Positions 25,837 through 34,508 of a stretch of DNA of 64,000 nucleotides are shown here, piece after piece; within the stretch, counting starts at the first letter, position 1; every line of letters begins with the position of its first letter. The position numbers and the translations under genes were made by a program. The notes under the pieces are model-generated. The model was not told the DNA's origin. It saw nothing but the letters and a program-made list of their open reading frames with translations, and did no database searches. The DNA is from an uncultured Actinomycetes bacterium (GTDB taxonomy: Bacteria > Actinomycetota > Acidimicrobiia > Acidimicrobiales > RAAP-2): contig CAIKNP010000003.1 of the NCBI GenBank assembly GCA_903828785.1, forward strand, positions 30,863 through 94,862. The letters are read 5' to 3'.

Positions 25837-26735
25837 GATGGCACCACCTTGGACGCGCGCCGCCGACTCACGGGCCGGAGCGCCGGGTTGGCGATTTCGT
25901 CGAAGGCGTAGTTCAAGAGAGCGAGGGCACTGCCCAAGACCGCAATGGCGATGCCAGGGGCGAGCGCCCACAGGGGCAGACCGGAATAGAGTGCCTCGTT
26001 GTTTTGGGCCCAGTAGAGCATGGTGCCCCAGGACTCGGAGTTGATGTTGCCCAGACCAATGAACTGCAAGCCTGACTCGGCGAGCACCGCGTACAGGGCC
26101 GCCCCCAGAAAGTTCGCCACTATGAGTGACGTCATCGGAGGAATCAATTCGACACTGATGACGTACCACGCCGATTCACCTCGAGCCCGGGCGGCCAGGA
26201 GGTAATCACGATTGCGCAAGGAGAGCGCCTGCACCCGCAACTGCCGAGCGCCGTAGGACCAGCCAGTGATCACCAGTACGGCGACCATAAGCCAGAAGGT
26301 GGCACCCTTCAGGTAGGCGGTAATCACGATGATGAGGGGGAAGGTAGGTATGACCAGGACCACATCGGTGAAGAGGGACAGGGCGTCGTCAAAAATGCCG
26401 CCGATGTACGCCGCCGAAATTCCAATTACCACGGAGATAACGGTGCTGAAGAGACCGACCAGCATCGCGACCATCATGGACTCTCGGGTTCCCGCCATAA
26501 GTTGCGAAAAGACGTCTTGACCAAAGGACGTGGTCCCGAGGGGGTGCGCCCAGGAGAGCCCCATCGCGGGAGTGAAAATTTCGGCTTGGGGGTCATCCAA
26601 AATGAACCAGGAGGGAAAGGCCGAAATCAGCAGGAGGATAAAGAGAATAATTGCGCCCCCCATGGCCTTCTTGTCACGACGCAGGAAACGCCAGCTCGCC
26701 CCCAACACCCCCAGCGCTCGACGAAGAATGGTCAT
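25833..26735 (-). CDS. ABC transporter permease, OppC type
   Basis: 300 residues; ATGA overlap with the upstream permease. N-terminal helix (about 26-45) follows a basic start, then LGTTSFGQDVFSQLMAGTRE and five helices; the ATPase-contact loop is AARARGESAWYVI. Inner-membrane channel subunit of the second importer. Confidence 0.93.
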   Translation of the reverse strand: MTILRRALGVLGASWRFLRRDKKAMGGAIILFILLLISAFPSWFILDDPQAEIFTPAMGLSWAHPLGTTSFGQDVFSQLMAGTRESMMVAMLVGLFSTVISVVIGISAAYIGGIFDDALSLFTDVVLVIPTFPLIIVITAYLKGATFWLMVAVLVITGWSYGARQLRVQALSLRNRDYLLAARARGESAWYVISVELIPPMTSLIVANFLGAALYAVLAESGLQFIGLGNINSESWGTMLYWAQNNEALYSGLPLWALAPGIAIAVLGSALALLNYAFDEIANPALRPVSRRRASKVVPS

Positions 26736-27715
26736 CGGCTGTTACGCGTCCGAGGATCCAGGAGCGCGGTGGCCACGTCTGAGACAAAAATAGCCAGGAG
26801 CACCGCGACGGTGATGAGGAGGAAGAGAGCCTGCATCAGCGGGAAGTCCTGGGCGGAAACAGCGTTCAGCAACATAAAGCCAACGCCGGGGTAGTTATAG
26901 ACGTATTCCACCAAAATCGCACCCGAAATGACAAAACCCAATGACATGGCGAATCCGGTGAGATTAGGGAGCAGGGCATTACGGCCGGCGTACTGCCAAA
27001 GGATGCGCGAGGGCTTAAGGCCTTTGGCGCGGGCCATCTTGACGTAATCCTCGGCGACGACCGTGATCATGTTGTTACGCATGGTCAAAATCCAACCGCC
27101 AATTGACGTAATCAAAATGGTGAACGAGGGTAAGACCGCGTGCTTGAGAACATCCAGGATGAAGGGCCAGGTAAAAGTGGGAATGGTTGTTGAGGTGTAC
27201 GGTCCGACGAAGGGGAACCAGTTCAGCGTGAGAGCGAAGAACCAAATCGACAAGAGGCCCACCCAGAAGTAGGGGAAGGCGGAAATTACAATAAACATAG
27301 GTGGCAGCACGTTATCGAGCCATCCCCCTCGGCGCCAAGCGGCGATCGCCCCCAGCGAGGTACCAATGAGGAATCCGAGAATGGTCGACAGACCAACGAG
27401 TCCGAGGGACCACGGCAAGCCCTTGGCGATGACGGTAGTCACCGGCAGCGGGAAATTACTCGTCGAGATCCCGAGATTGCCGTGCAGCACATTGACCAGA
27501 TACTGCCCGTAGGAAGCAAGGAGTGACTCTTTGGTGTTGATGCCAAAAGCCACTTCCAGCGCGTGAATCGCCGCGGGATTAACGTGGCCGCGGAAAGTGG
27601 CCATCATGGCCTCCGCGGGGTTGCCCGGCATAAGCCGAGGGATGAAGAAGTTAACCGTGACGGCTACCCACAAGGTAATGAGCAGAAAACCGACACGCCT
27701 AACTAGAAACTTCAT
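26732..27715 (-). CDS. ABC transporter permease, OppB type
   Basis: 327 residues; ATG 27715 follows a G-rich stretch. It has the OppB layout: helix at 9-25, RLMPGNPAEAMM, a periplasmic-type loop to about 95, then five helices, with the loop ARAKGLKPSRILWQYA for ATPase contact. It forms the channel with the OppC-type gene, lying 33 nt downstream of the binding-protein gene. Confidence 0.93.
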   Translation of the reverse strand: MKFLVRRVGFLLITLWVAVTVNFFIPRLMPGNPAEAMMATFRGHVNPAAIHALEVAFGINTKESLLASYGQYLVNVLHGNLGISTSNFPLPVTTVIAKGLPWSLGLVGLSTILGFLIGTSLGAIAAWRRGGWLDNVLPPMFIVISAFPYFWVGLLSIWFFALTLNWFPFVGPYTSTTIPTFTWPFILDVLKHAVLPSFTILITSIGGWILTMRNNMITVVAEDYVKMARAKGLKPSRILWQYAGRNALLPNLTGFAMSLGFVISGAILVEYVYNYPGVGFMLLNAVSAQDFPLMQALFLLITVAVLLAIFVSDVATALLDPRTRNSR

Positions 27716-27748
27716 CCCCCGACCCTGCCGTAACTACCGACGTACCAC

Positions 27749-29419
27749 TTAGGCCTTGGGCTTCAACTGGTCAACCACGTATCCCCAGTCAGGCTCCGCG
27801 TAGAGCGCGGGCTGAGCGTAGGGGTTCGAGGGCGATGGGAAGTTGCCGAAGTGCGTAGCGTTGAATTCGAACCATTCGGCGCTCTGGAGCACGGGGATGA
27901 TCGGCGCAGTGGTGGCCATGATGGACTCCAGCTGGTTGATAATCGTGTGCTGCGTAGCGGTCGAAGTGGTGGCTGCGTAATTGTTCAACAAGCTGTCCAC
28001 CGCGGGGTTGTTGTAACGCTCCCAGTTCGAGGATGCATCGGTGCCGATGGCGGCCGAGTTCTTCGAGTAGAGAGCCTGGCGGAACTCGTAGTAGGGCGAT
28101 GGTCCACCGGTCTCCGAGTTGTACGCCAGCTGGTAATTACCGGTGTAGATGTCGTTGTAGAAGGTCGTCGACGCGGGCAGATTCAAGGTGATCTTGAATC
28201 CAGCAGCGTTCAGCTGCTGCGTCATTACCTGCGCCGAGGCCACCCAGTCGGAGTAACCACCATTGGTCATCAACGAGAAGGCCAACTGCTTGCCATCCTT
28301 GGTCCAAACGCCGTTGACCTTGGCGTAGCCGTCAGCGGTCAAGATGGAGGCCGTCTTAGCCACGTCGTAGGACTTACCTAGTGACGAGGACACCGAGGCG
28401 GACAGCCACTTCGAATACGTTGGCGTCACGATACCGGTCTGATTCGACGGTGCTTCGTAACCGTACTCGCCAATGGTCGAAATCGCCGAGCGGTTCAGGG
28501 CGTAACTCATCGCCAAACGAACCTTGGGGTCGTCCAAACCGGGGACCGTCAGATTCGGGAAGATTGACACGTTCGCGATGGCGGGGAACCAGTAGTTGTT
28601 GCCCTTGGCCTTGTTCACGTACTGCGTCTTAATCGAAGGGATGAACTGCGAGCCCCACTGACCCAGGCCTTGCGCGAGGTACTCGTTGCAGGTGTTGTTG
28701 GAAAGGAAGGCCGGGTAGTTAACCACTTGGACCTGCGCCATCCCCTTCTGCCAGTAGTTCTTGTTGGCGGTGTACTTGATGTTCTGCGGCGTGCAGTGGT
28801 TCATCACGTAGCCACCCGAACCAATGGGTGCGGTGTCGGTGTAGGTAACGGGGTTGGCGACCTTGGTCCAGAGGTGCTTAGGCACAATGGGCGTCAAGCC
28901 AGCCAAATAGTAGAAGTAGGGCACGGCGGAAGTCTTGAAGTTCACCGTCACTTTGTTACCCGAGCTTGAGACACTGGACAAGACCGACCACAAGGCATTG
29001 ACGTCGAGGGCCGAGTGCGTCTTCAGCAGGTTCAGGGTGTAGTACACGTCAGCCGCCGTAAGAGGCGTCCCGTCGGTCCACATCGCGCCACTGCGAATAG
29101 TGAAGGTCACCGTCTTGTTAGCGTTGCTCCACACGTACGACGAAGCCAGCCACGGGGTCACCTTGGCGTTATTCAGCGCGTCGACAAAGTCCAGCGTTTC
29201 GTAAACGGGACCAATAGAGAACGCCGAGTCCGTGGGGTTGAAGGGATTAAACGCGCAACCCCACAGGTTCCCTTGCTCGTTCGCTAGGTTCAGGGCAATT
29301 TGCGACGGCGCAGCACTAGCCACTCCGCTTACGAGCACCCCCGGCGCCACAATGACGCAGGTACTCGCCACGAACGCGAACGCGGTGGTGATCATCCCCA
29401 ACTTGAATTTTTTAATCAC
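27749..29419 (-). CDS. extracellular substrate-binding protein, family 5, of the second importer
   Basis: 556 residues. GTG 29419 is chosen because a strong GGAGGAG lies 4 nt upstream. A signal peptide with IKKFK at its start ends at an AxA site (GVASAAPS); the Cys in its hydrophobic core (VASTC) does not fit a lipobox, so the protein is probably not lipid-anchored. Family 5 landmarks include VYETLDFVDALNNAKVTPWLASSYVW in pieces, AMWTDGTPLTAADVYYTLN and the late SYALNRSAISTIGEYGYEAPSN. First gene of the importer operon that ends with GH20, so N-acetylhexosamine oligosaccharides are the likely ligand. Confidence 0.93.
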   Translation of the reverse strand: MIKKFKLGMITTAFAFVASTCVIVAPGVLVSGVASAAPSQIALNLANEQGNLWGCAFNPFNPTDSAFSIGPVYETLDFVDALNNAKVTPWLASSYVWSNANKTVTFTIRSGAMWTDGTPLTAADVYYTLNLLKTHSALDVNALWSVLSSVSSSGNKVTVNFKTSAVPYFYYLAGLTPIVPKHLWTKVANPVTYTDTAPIGSGGYVMNHCTPQNIKYTANKNYWQKGMAQVQVVNYPAFLSNNTCNEYLAQGLGQWGSQFIPSIKTQYVNKAKGNNYWFPAIANVSIFPNLTVPGLDDPKVRLAMSYALNRSAISTIGEYGYEAPSNQTGIVTPTYSKWLSASVSSSLGKSYDVAKTASILTADGYAKVNGVWTKDGKQLAFSLMTNGGYSDWVASAQVMTQQLNAAGFKITLNLPASTTFYNDIYTGNYQLAYNSETGGPSPYYEFRQALYSKNSAAIGTDASSNWERYNNPAVDSLLNNYAATTSTATQHTIINQLESIMATTAPIIPVLQSAEWFEFNATHFGNFPSPSNPYAQPALYAEPDWGYVVDQLKPKA

Positions 29420-29434
29420 AACAACTCCTCCCCA

Positions 29435-29451
29435 GGGGGCTCCGCGCCCCC
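29435..29451 (-). other. hairpin next to the Shine-Dalgarno of the binding-protein gene
   Basis: GGGGGC-GCGGA-GCCCCC on the minus strand sits 4 nt upstream of GGAGGAG (29424-29430). In the mRNA it could protect the 5' end or modulate ribosome access. Confidence 0.4.
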
Positions 29452-29463
29452 AGATTGTGGAAC

Positions 29464-29546
29464 TTGACACTGCAGTGCAACCTACGGTAGCAAGATTTCT
29501 CGAGGTGAGCGTGTGCTTCGCACAAAAACACTGTTCGGTACGAACA
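29464..29546. promoter_or_regulatory. cluster of three inverted repeats (candidate operators)
   Basis: In the 171-bp gap upstream of the importer operon: a near-palindrome around ACTGCAGT (29464-29480); TGTGC-TTC-GCACA (29512-29524); and TGTTCG-GTA-CGAACA (29532-29546). The last two have perfect arms 8 nt apart. This is where an operator for the amino-sugar operon would be expected; the cognate regulator is not identified. Confidence 0.4.
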
Positions 29547-29590
29547 TTCGATATCCCGGCCGAGCGGGGCTCACAAACGCAGAGCCTTGC

Positions 29591-30613
29591 TCAAGCCGAA
29601 AGTGTAACTTTGCGCAGTCGGGGTGATGTATCAATGGGTCGTCCACGGTACTCACCTATGCGCAAGGCCAGTACCTGGCCAATGATGACTTGCCCGAGAC
29701 CCACCAGCCAGTTTGGACCACTAAAGGGCAACACAATTTCGGCATCGGCTCCGCTAAGGGTCCGGGAGGCTGGACGTAGGAATACGCAGAGCATCCCCGC
29801 CGCTTGGCTGTCGCGAACGGTGGCGGCGAGAACCTCGTCGCCAAGTTCGTCGGTAACCACCACGAGTAGGACGCATCGTTCGCCGTCAGCGCCGACCGGG
29901 CCGTGCAGGTAGTCAGATACCGCGTAGGATTCTGCGCGCAGCCCCGAGACTTCACGAATCTTGAGCGCAATCTCGCACGCCACCGCAAAGCCCACTCCTC
30001 GCCCAACCACAGTGAGCGCGGCCGCTTCGCCAAAGCGCTCAATCCCGAGGTCACCATCCAGAGCCCATTGAGTCACTTCTTCAACCATTTGGGGTATCTC
30101 GGCAATTCCGTCGAGCGGCTCGTCGCCCAGTGCGCTGACCAGCTGGACCAAGGCGCACCACGAGGCGGTGAAGGTTTTCGTGGAGGCCACCGCAACCTCG
30201 GGACCAGTACCCAAGGCGATAGTCACTTGACTGGCCTGAGCCAAGGGCGACGCATTGTCGTTCGTAATACCCACCGTCGGGCGTCCTTGCGCCTGCGCTA
30301 CCTCGAGCACTCGAGCAATACCCGGCGATCGCCCCGACTGCGAGATACCAATAACTCCCGCCCCCGTAAGGTCCATGGCCCGTTCACTTTCGTATAACGA
30401 TGACGTTGCCAGCGTTACCACGCGCCCTAGTTGCTGGCCAGCAAAGTACTGCAAAAATAGTGCGGCGTTGTCAGACGAGCCTCGAGCGGCAACGACGAGA
30501 TAGGTGCAGTGTCGAAGGGCGTCCGCCGCCTCGGAGGCCTGTAACTGGCCCATCGACATGCGTGCTTCAAGAATCGCCGCTTGCGATCGTATTTCTTCTT
30601 CAAACTTCGTCAC
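29591..30613 (-). CDS. SIS-domain protein, glucosamine-6-phosphate deaminase/isomerase-like
   Basis: 340 residues; GTG 30613 with AAGGGG at 5 nt. Two SIS domains in tandem: the first has VVAARGSSDNAAL, a sugar-phosphate Ser loop, and GISQSGRSPG; the second has VGRGVGFAVACEIALKIREVSG. VASTKTFT in the middle is shared with GlmS and AgaS. It lacks the GlmS glutaminase domain, so it probably releases ammonia from an amino-sugar phosphate, giving fructose-6-phosphate. That fits the neighbouring GH20 and importer. No nagA-type deacetylase is encoded in the window. Confidence 0.85.
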   Translation of the reverse strand: MTKFEEEIRSQAAILEARMSMGQLQASEAADALRHCTYLVVAARGSSDNAALFLQYFAGQQLGRVVTLATSSLYESERAMDLTGAGVIGISQSGRSPGIARVLEVAQAQGRPTVGITNDNASPLAQASQVTIALGTGPEVAVASTKTFTASWCALVQLVSALGDEPLDGIAEIPQMVEEVTQWALDGDLGIERFGEAAALTVVGRGVGFAVACEIALKIREVSGLRAESYAVSDYLHGPVGADGERCVLLVVVTDELGDEVLAATVRDSQAAGMLCVFLRPASRTLSGADAEIVLPFSGPNWLVGLGQVIIGQVLALRIGEYRGRPIDTSPRLRKVTLSA

Positions 30614-30661
30614 TCAAGCCCCTTTAACCCTTCGCCAGAGCAACGCTGCGGAAGAGCTCTG

Positions 30662-32125
30662 TTACAGATTCTCTTCCAATTCGAGCATCATCGCGTGACG
30701 ATCTTCGCCCGTCGGATTGACGAAGTACTTGGAACGTACCACGAACCAGTAGTAGGCCATGGGGATGAAACCAAGCCCCATGGAACCGAGGCCGACCCAC
30801 AGCGTCGTCCCATTCAAGTTCGGGATGACCTTGAGGAAGATAAATCCCATGAAGAGGGCGCCCAGCAGGGGCCACAGGCCAATGAGGAAGAAATTAGCCA
30901 CCGAGGTAAAGAGCTGTCGGCGGTACAAAATAACCACCGAGAGTCCAGCCATGCAGTAGTAGAAGCAAATCTGTAAGCCAATGGCGTTGTAGCCATCACT
31001 CAAGATGTTGGCGACGCTGCCGATGTATTGCGAACCTACGAAGAGCGCGAGCGAGACCACCGTCACGAAAATGGTGGCCACCAGCGGAGTCTTACGTTCG
31101 GCGTGCACCCGGCCCAAACCGGCGGGCAGCGTCCTATCCCGGCCCATGGCGAAGAGGGTTCGAGTGACTTGGATGAGGGTCGTTTCGAGGGTGGCTACCG
31201 TCGACAGCAAGACAGCGACCACGATCAACTTGCCGCCAGTCCCGTGCCACACCGTCTGGCCGAGCACGGCCAGAATGTCGGCCGCGTTATTGCCGTCGGC
31301 GAGTTGAGCGTGGGTCAACACCATGTTCGAGGCCACCGTGAAGAGTTCAAAGAGGCTAAAGACGACGAGGGTGCCCAGAATGCCCCCCATGCCCGAGGTG
31401 TGCTTGGCCGACTTGGTTTCCTCGTTCAAGTTAGCGGTCACGTCCCAGCCCCAGAAGTAGAAGGCGGCCAAGAGCGCTCCTGAAACGAAGCCACTGAAAC
31501 CACCACTCGAGTGGAAAATCGAAGGGGCAAACCAGTGCCAGGAGAACGCGGTGACGTGGTGGGCGTGGAAGATCGCCATCAGGGCAAAGAGCACGAGGAA
31601 GAACACCTCAATGCACGACATGATGATCTGCACGGTCACCGTAACGGTGACACCGGCGGCCACCGCCGCGACCATCAAGAGGAAGAAGAGGGCCCCAAAG
31701 AGTGTGATGAGTCCCTTGTTCGACGCCCAGGAGTTGGAAAAGAGGCCCAGAACACTGGAACCAGCGGGAAAGGTGGCGATAACCATGAAAATCAGTGCAG
31801 ATACGACGACCGACCAGCCCGAAAGGTAGCCCAGAATGGGGTGAAGGGCGCGGCGAACCCACGAGAAGGTGGCCCCCGCGTGGGAAGAGTCACGAGACAG
31901 GTAGCGGAAGGCAAAGACAATGCCGAACATGAAGAAACCGCAATAGAGGAGGGCGGCGGGACCACCGTAGGCCACGGCTCCAAACAGGGCCACCGTAGTG
32001 GCCGCGATGGAGTAGGCCGGAGCGGAGCCGGCGATAGCCATGATTGACGAGTCAAAGAGCCCAAGAACCCCAGAACGAAGAGCGTGCTCGGGGGCACTCG
32101 AATTTTGGTCGATGGTGTCAGTCAC
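30662..32125 (-). CDS. APC-superfamily amino-acid permease
   Basis: 487 residues; GTG 32125 with AAAGGAGG at 5 nt. Twelve or so membrane helices; the first contains the APC unwound-helix motif AIAGSAPAYSIAATT, and the loop after helix 8 holds TRTLFAMGRDRTLPAGLGRVH. The C-terminal stretch FVRSKYFVNPTGEDRH-like (WFVVRSKYFVNP) is cytoplasmic. It should take up an amino acid or related amine by cation symport; the substrate is unknown. It precedes the SIS gene by 48 nt on the same strand, so the two may be co-transcribed, which would link amine uptake to amino-sugar use. Confidence 0.9.
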   Translation of the reverse strand: MTDTIDQNSSAPEHALRSGVLGLFDSSIMAIAGSAPAYSIAATTVALFGAVAYGGPAALLYCGFFMFGIVFAFRYLSRDSSHAGATFSWVRRALHPILGYLSGWSVVVSALIFMVIATFPAGSSVLGLFSNSWASNKGLITLFGALFFLLMVAAVAAGVTVTVTVQIIMSCIEVFFLVLFALMAIFHAHHVTAFSWHWFAPSIFHSSGGFSGFVSGALLAAFYFWGWDVTANLNEETKSAKHTSGMGGILGTLVVFSLFELFTVASNMVLTHAQLADGNNAADILAVLGQTVWHGTGGKLIVVAVLLSTVATLETTLIQVTRTLFAMGRDRTLPAGLGRVHAERKTPLVATIFVTVVSLALFVGSQYIGSVANILSDGYNAIGLQICFYYCMAGLSVVILYRRQLFTSVANFFLIGLWPLLGALFMGFIFLKVIPNLNGTTLWVGLGSMGLGFIPMAYYWFVVRSKYFVNPTGEDRHAMMLELEENL

Positions 32126-32280
32126 GACAACCTCCTTTATTTTGATATCACCTTCTACTGCGATTTGTATAGCAACGTGGAATACCCTAGACGTTATTGA
32201 ATAGCGGGTGGGGAATATCTCGAAAGTCCCGAGTACATTGCAACAGCATCAATCATTGACTTCAACCCGGAAAGGTCGCC

Positions 32281-33891
32281 GTGTCTCTGTTTACGCGTTT
32301 TGACAACAGCGGCGAGCAAAGCAGCGACGACATTCTCGCCGCGCGCTGGCGATCATTCCACGATGAGGTTCAGCGGCACTCCTCCCAACCCGGAGGACGC
32401 TTACTGGCGCTGGTATTCGGACACGAGACACGCCGCCGACAGTGGGCTCAGGGCCTGCGTGATCGCCTGCGCCCTCCCCGTTCCTCGACTGCTCACGCTG
32501 ATAGCTTCCTGGCTCATCGATCTCGCTTAGCGCTTCGGGTGGATGCCGTCGAGCTCGGGGACCATGATTACGCACTTGTCGCGGTAGATCCCCACTCTCC
32601 ATCGGGGGCACTCGCCGCGATGCGCCTGGCCCTGGCGAGCAACTACGAATGGATTCTTATCAGCGATAACACGCAGGCCCTCTTGGCCAGCAGTGTGACC
32701 GAGCTGTGGCGTCGACGCGAGGACGGCGACGTCATTTTTGGAGATTTGGATGACGACCCTTGGCCCCAGCTGGGCTCCGCCGCGCTCGGTCCACACAGCC
32801 TGCTCAGTGAAAACCTGGTCACGCGTCCCACTCTTGTGCGCCGAGGAATAATCACCGATCTCGCAGTGGGACTTCGGGTGGAGGCCGGGGACGCGTGGGA
32901 GTGGGACTTGATGCTGCAATTGTGCGAAGCAAAGGTCCGCTTTGTGCACGTCCCCCTCCTGCTCGGAGTCGCTTCGGGCGCGCTGCAAGAGAGCAGTGAC
33001 CAACAACGAGTCGTGGCCGAAGCGCTGGCCCGACGGGGTGTCACGACCAGGGTTGAGGCGGGTGCTCGTCCGGGACTCGTTTCGTGGAACATTGAACGAG
33101 ATGATTGGCCAATGGTCGACATCATCATCCCGACGCGGGATCGCGTTGATTTAGTGGGTCGGTGCATCGAAAGCATCGAGCGCCTCTCCACTTACCCCGC
33201 GTACCGCATCACCATCCTCGACAATGATTCAGTGGAACCCGCCACCCTGGACTACTTCGCCAGCACCCGCCACCACGTGCTGGCCTGCCCCGGGCCCTTC
33301 AACTACGCAGCCATCATGAATCGCGGTGTGGCGGCCACCGAAGCAGGCTTGGTCGTGATGATTAATAACGATACGACCGTGGTAACGCCCGACTGGCTGG
33401 AACGGATGGTCGGCGTGGCCCTCCTGGCGGACGTGGGGGCCGTGGGGTGCTTGCAGACGAATAACGGCGTCCACGATCACGATGGCGTGATTATCGCCCC
33501 CTACCCTCAGCACCTGCGTTGGGGCACCAACTGGTTCGCTAACGACCGCTACGTCCTGGCTCGTCGCAATGTTTCCGCGGTGACTGGGGCGGTGATGATG
33601 GTTCGCCGTGATCGCTGGGAATCGGTGGGTGGTATGGATGAGGGGCTCGCGGTCGTCATGAACGACGTCGACTTCTGTCTGCGCGTTCAGAACGAAGGGG
33701 CCTACGTGGTCTACCTTCCCGACGTCCAATTCGAACACCAGGTGAGCTCGAGCCGCGGTCGACTCGATCCCCTGGCCGATCGGAATGCATTTCTTCGTCG
33801 ATGGGACATCTTGGGATCTTTCCAAGACCCCTATTTTCCCGAGCGGCTGCGGCTCTACGGAACCACCATCGACGTTGCCGGTAGTGACTGA
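32281..33891 (+). CDS. family 2 glycosyltransferase with an extra N-terminal domain
   Basis: 536 residues; GTG 32281 with GGAAAGG at 5 nt. The GT2 (GT-A) domain begins near 278 with VDIIIPTRDR; the acidic motif is INNDTTV, the acceptor region MNDVDFCLR, and the whole resembles rhamnosyl/mannosyl transferases of the WbbL/RfbN sort. Residues 1-270 look like a second, degenerate GT-A domain (ILISDNTQALLASSV, DVIFGDLDDD). No membrane segments. It stands alone between the divergent permease gene and the riboflavin synthase gene; a role in surface polysaccharide assembly is inferred from the nearby polysaccharide genes. Confidence 0.88.
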   Translation: MSLFTRFDNSGEQSSDDILAARWRSFHDEVQRHSSQPGGRLLALVFGHETRRRQWAQGLRDRLRPPRSSTAHADSFLAHRSRLALRVDAVELGDHDYALVAVDPHSPSGALAAMRLALASNYEWILISDNTQALLASSVTELWRRREDGDVIFGDLDDDPWPQLGSAALGPHSLLSENLVTRPTLVRRGIITDLAVGLRVEAGDAWEWDLMLQLCEAKVRFVHVPLLLGVASGALQESSDQQRVVAEALARRGVTTRVEAGARPGLVSWNIERDDWPMVDIIIPTRDRVDLVGRCIESIERLSTYPAYRITILDNDSVEPATLDYFASTRHHVLACPGPFNYAAIMNRGVAATEAGLVVMINNDTTVVTPDWLERMVGVALLADVGAVGCLQTNNGVHDHDGVIIAPYPQHLRWGTNWFANDRYVLARRNVSAVTGAVMMVRRDRWESVGGMDEGLAVVMNDVDFCLRVQNEGAYVVYLPDVQFEHQVSSSRGRLDPLADRNAFLRRWDILGSFQDPYFPERLRLYGTTIDVAGSD

Positions 33892-33958
33892 TGGCGCCCG
33901 TCGCCACGTATTCCGGCGCGGGCGGCACCCACTAAGGACCACTCCTGCCTCCTGTCCC

Positions 33959-33964
33959 TAGAAT
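33959..33964 (+). promoter_or_regulatory. -10 box of the riboflavin synthase gene
   Basis: TAGAAT lies 20 nt before ATG 33985, leaving a leader of about 14 nt that holds only GAGGAGG. There is no room for an FMN riboswitch. Confidence 0.5.
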
Positions 33965-33984
33965 GGCAAGACCGAGGAGGACCA

Positions 33985-34503
33985 ATGGCGCACAAGGATA
34001 AAAAGACAAAGAACCGCAGGGCGGTGGTGCGCATCGGGGTTGTTGACACCATGTTTGCCCGCTACGACATGGGACAGGCGGCTTGCGACGAACTTATGTC
34101 CCTTCCCGGATTCGACAAAACGTTCAAAATCATTGCTCAGACGGTGCCCGGATTTAAGGATCTGGCCGTCGCAGCCAAAAATCTCATTGAACGAGAGGGG
34201 TGCTCCATCGTCGTGGCGCTCGGCATGCCCGGCTCAGCCCCTATTGACAAGCAGTGTGCCCACGAAGCCGCGCAGGGAATCATGATGGCGCAGTTGTTGA
34301 CCTCGACGCCCATTCTCGAAGTCTTCGTTCACGAGGACGAATCTGACGACCCTAAAGTGCTCGCTTCCGTCTTTGAAAATCGATCGCGCGATCACGCCCG
34401 CAACGCGTACTGGATGCTCTTCGATCCGGAGCAACTGAGGCGGCGGGCGGGCCAAGGTATTCGCCAAGGATTCGGCAACGCGGGTCCCTTGACGCTGGGT
34501 TGA
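33985..34503 (+). CDS. ribC: riboflavin synthase, archaeal type
   Basis: 172 residues; ATG with GAGGAGG at 5 nt. It converts two molecules of 6,7-dimethyl-8-ribityllumazine to riboflavin. The sequence follows the archaeal enzyme family (related to lumazine synthase, unlike bacterial RibE): VVDTMFARYDMG (19-30), TVPGFKDLAVAAKNLIEREG (53-72), ALGMPG (78-83), KQCAHEAAQGIMMAQLLT (89-106), LEVFVHEDE (111-119) and RRAGQGIRQGFGNAGP near the end. Bacterial riboflavin synthase is a three-domain protein of about 200 residues with an internal duplication, which this is not. An extra basic 13-residue N-terminus is present. Its stop overlaps the possible TTG start of the thiolase. Presence in a bacterial context suggests acquisition from archaea. 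Confidence 0.93.
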   Translation: MAHKDKKTKNRRAVVRIGVVDTMFARYDMGQAACDELMSLPGFDKTFKIIAQTVPGFKDLAVAAKNLIEREGCSIVVALGMPGSAPIDKQCAHEAAQGIMMAQLLTSTPILEVFVHEDESDDPKVLASVFENRSRDHARNAYWMLFDPEQLRRRAGQGIRQGFGNAGPLTLG

Positions 34504-34508
34504 CGAAA

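Noticed and set aside
1780..29419. The two ABC importers as a recent duplication
   Set aside because: Gene order differs (binding protein last versus first) and the protein sequences differ throughout; they are separate members of the family.
33892..33984. FMN riboswitch upstream of ribC
   Set aside because: The -10 box is 20 nt from the ATG, leaving a leader of about 14 nt; too short for an FMN aptamer.
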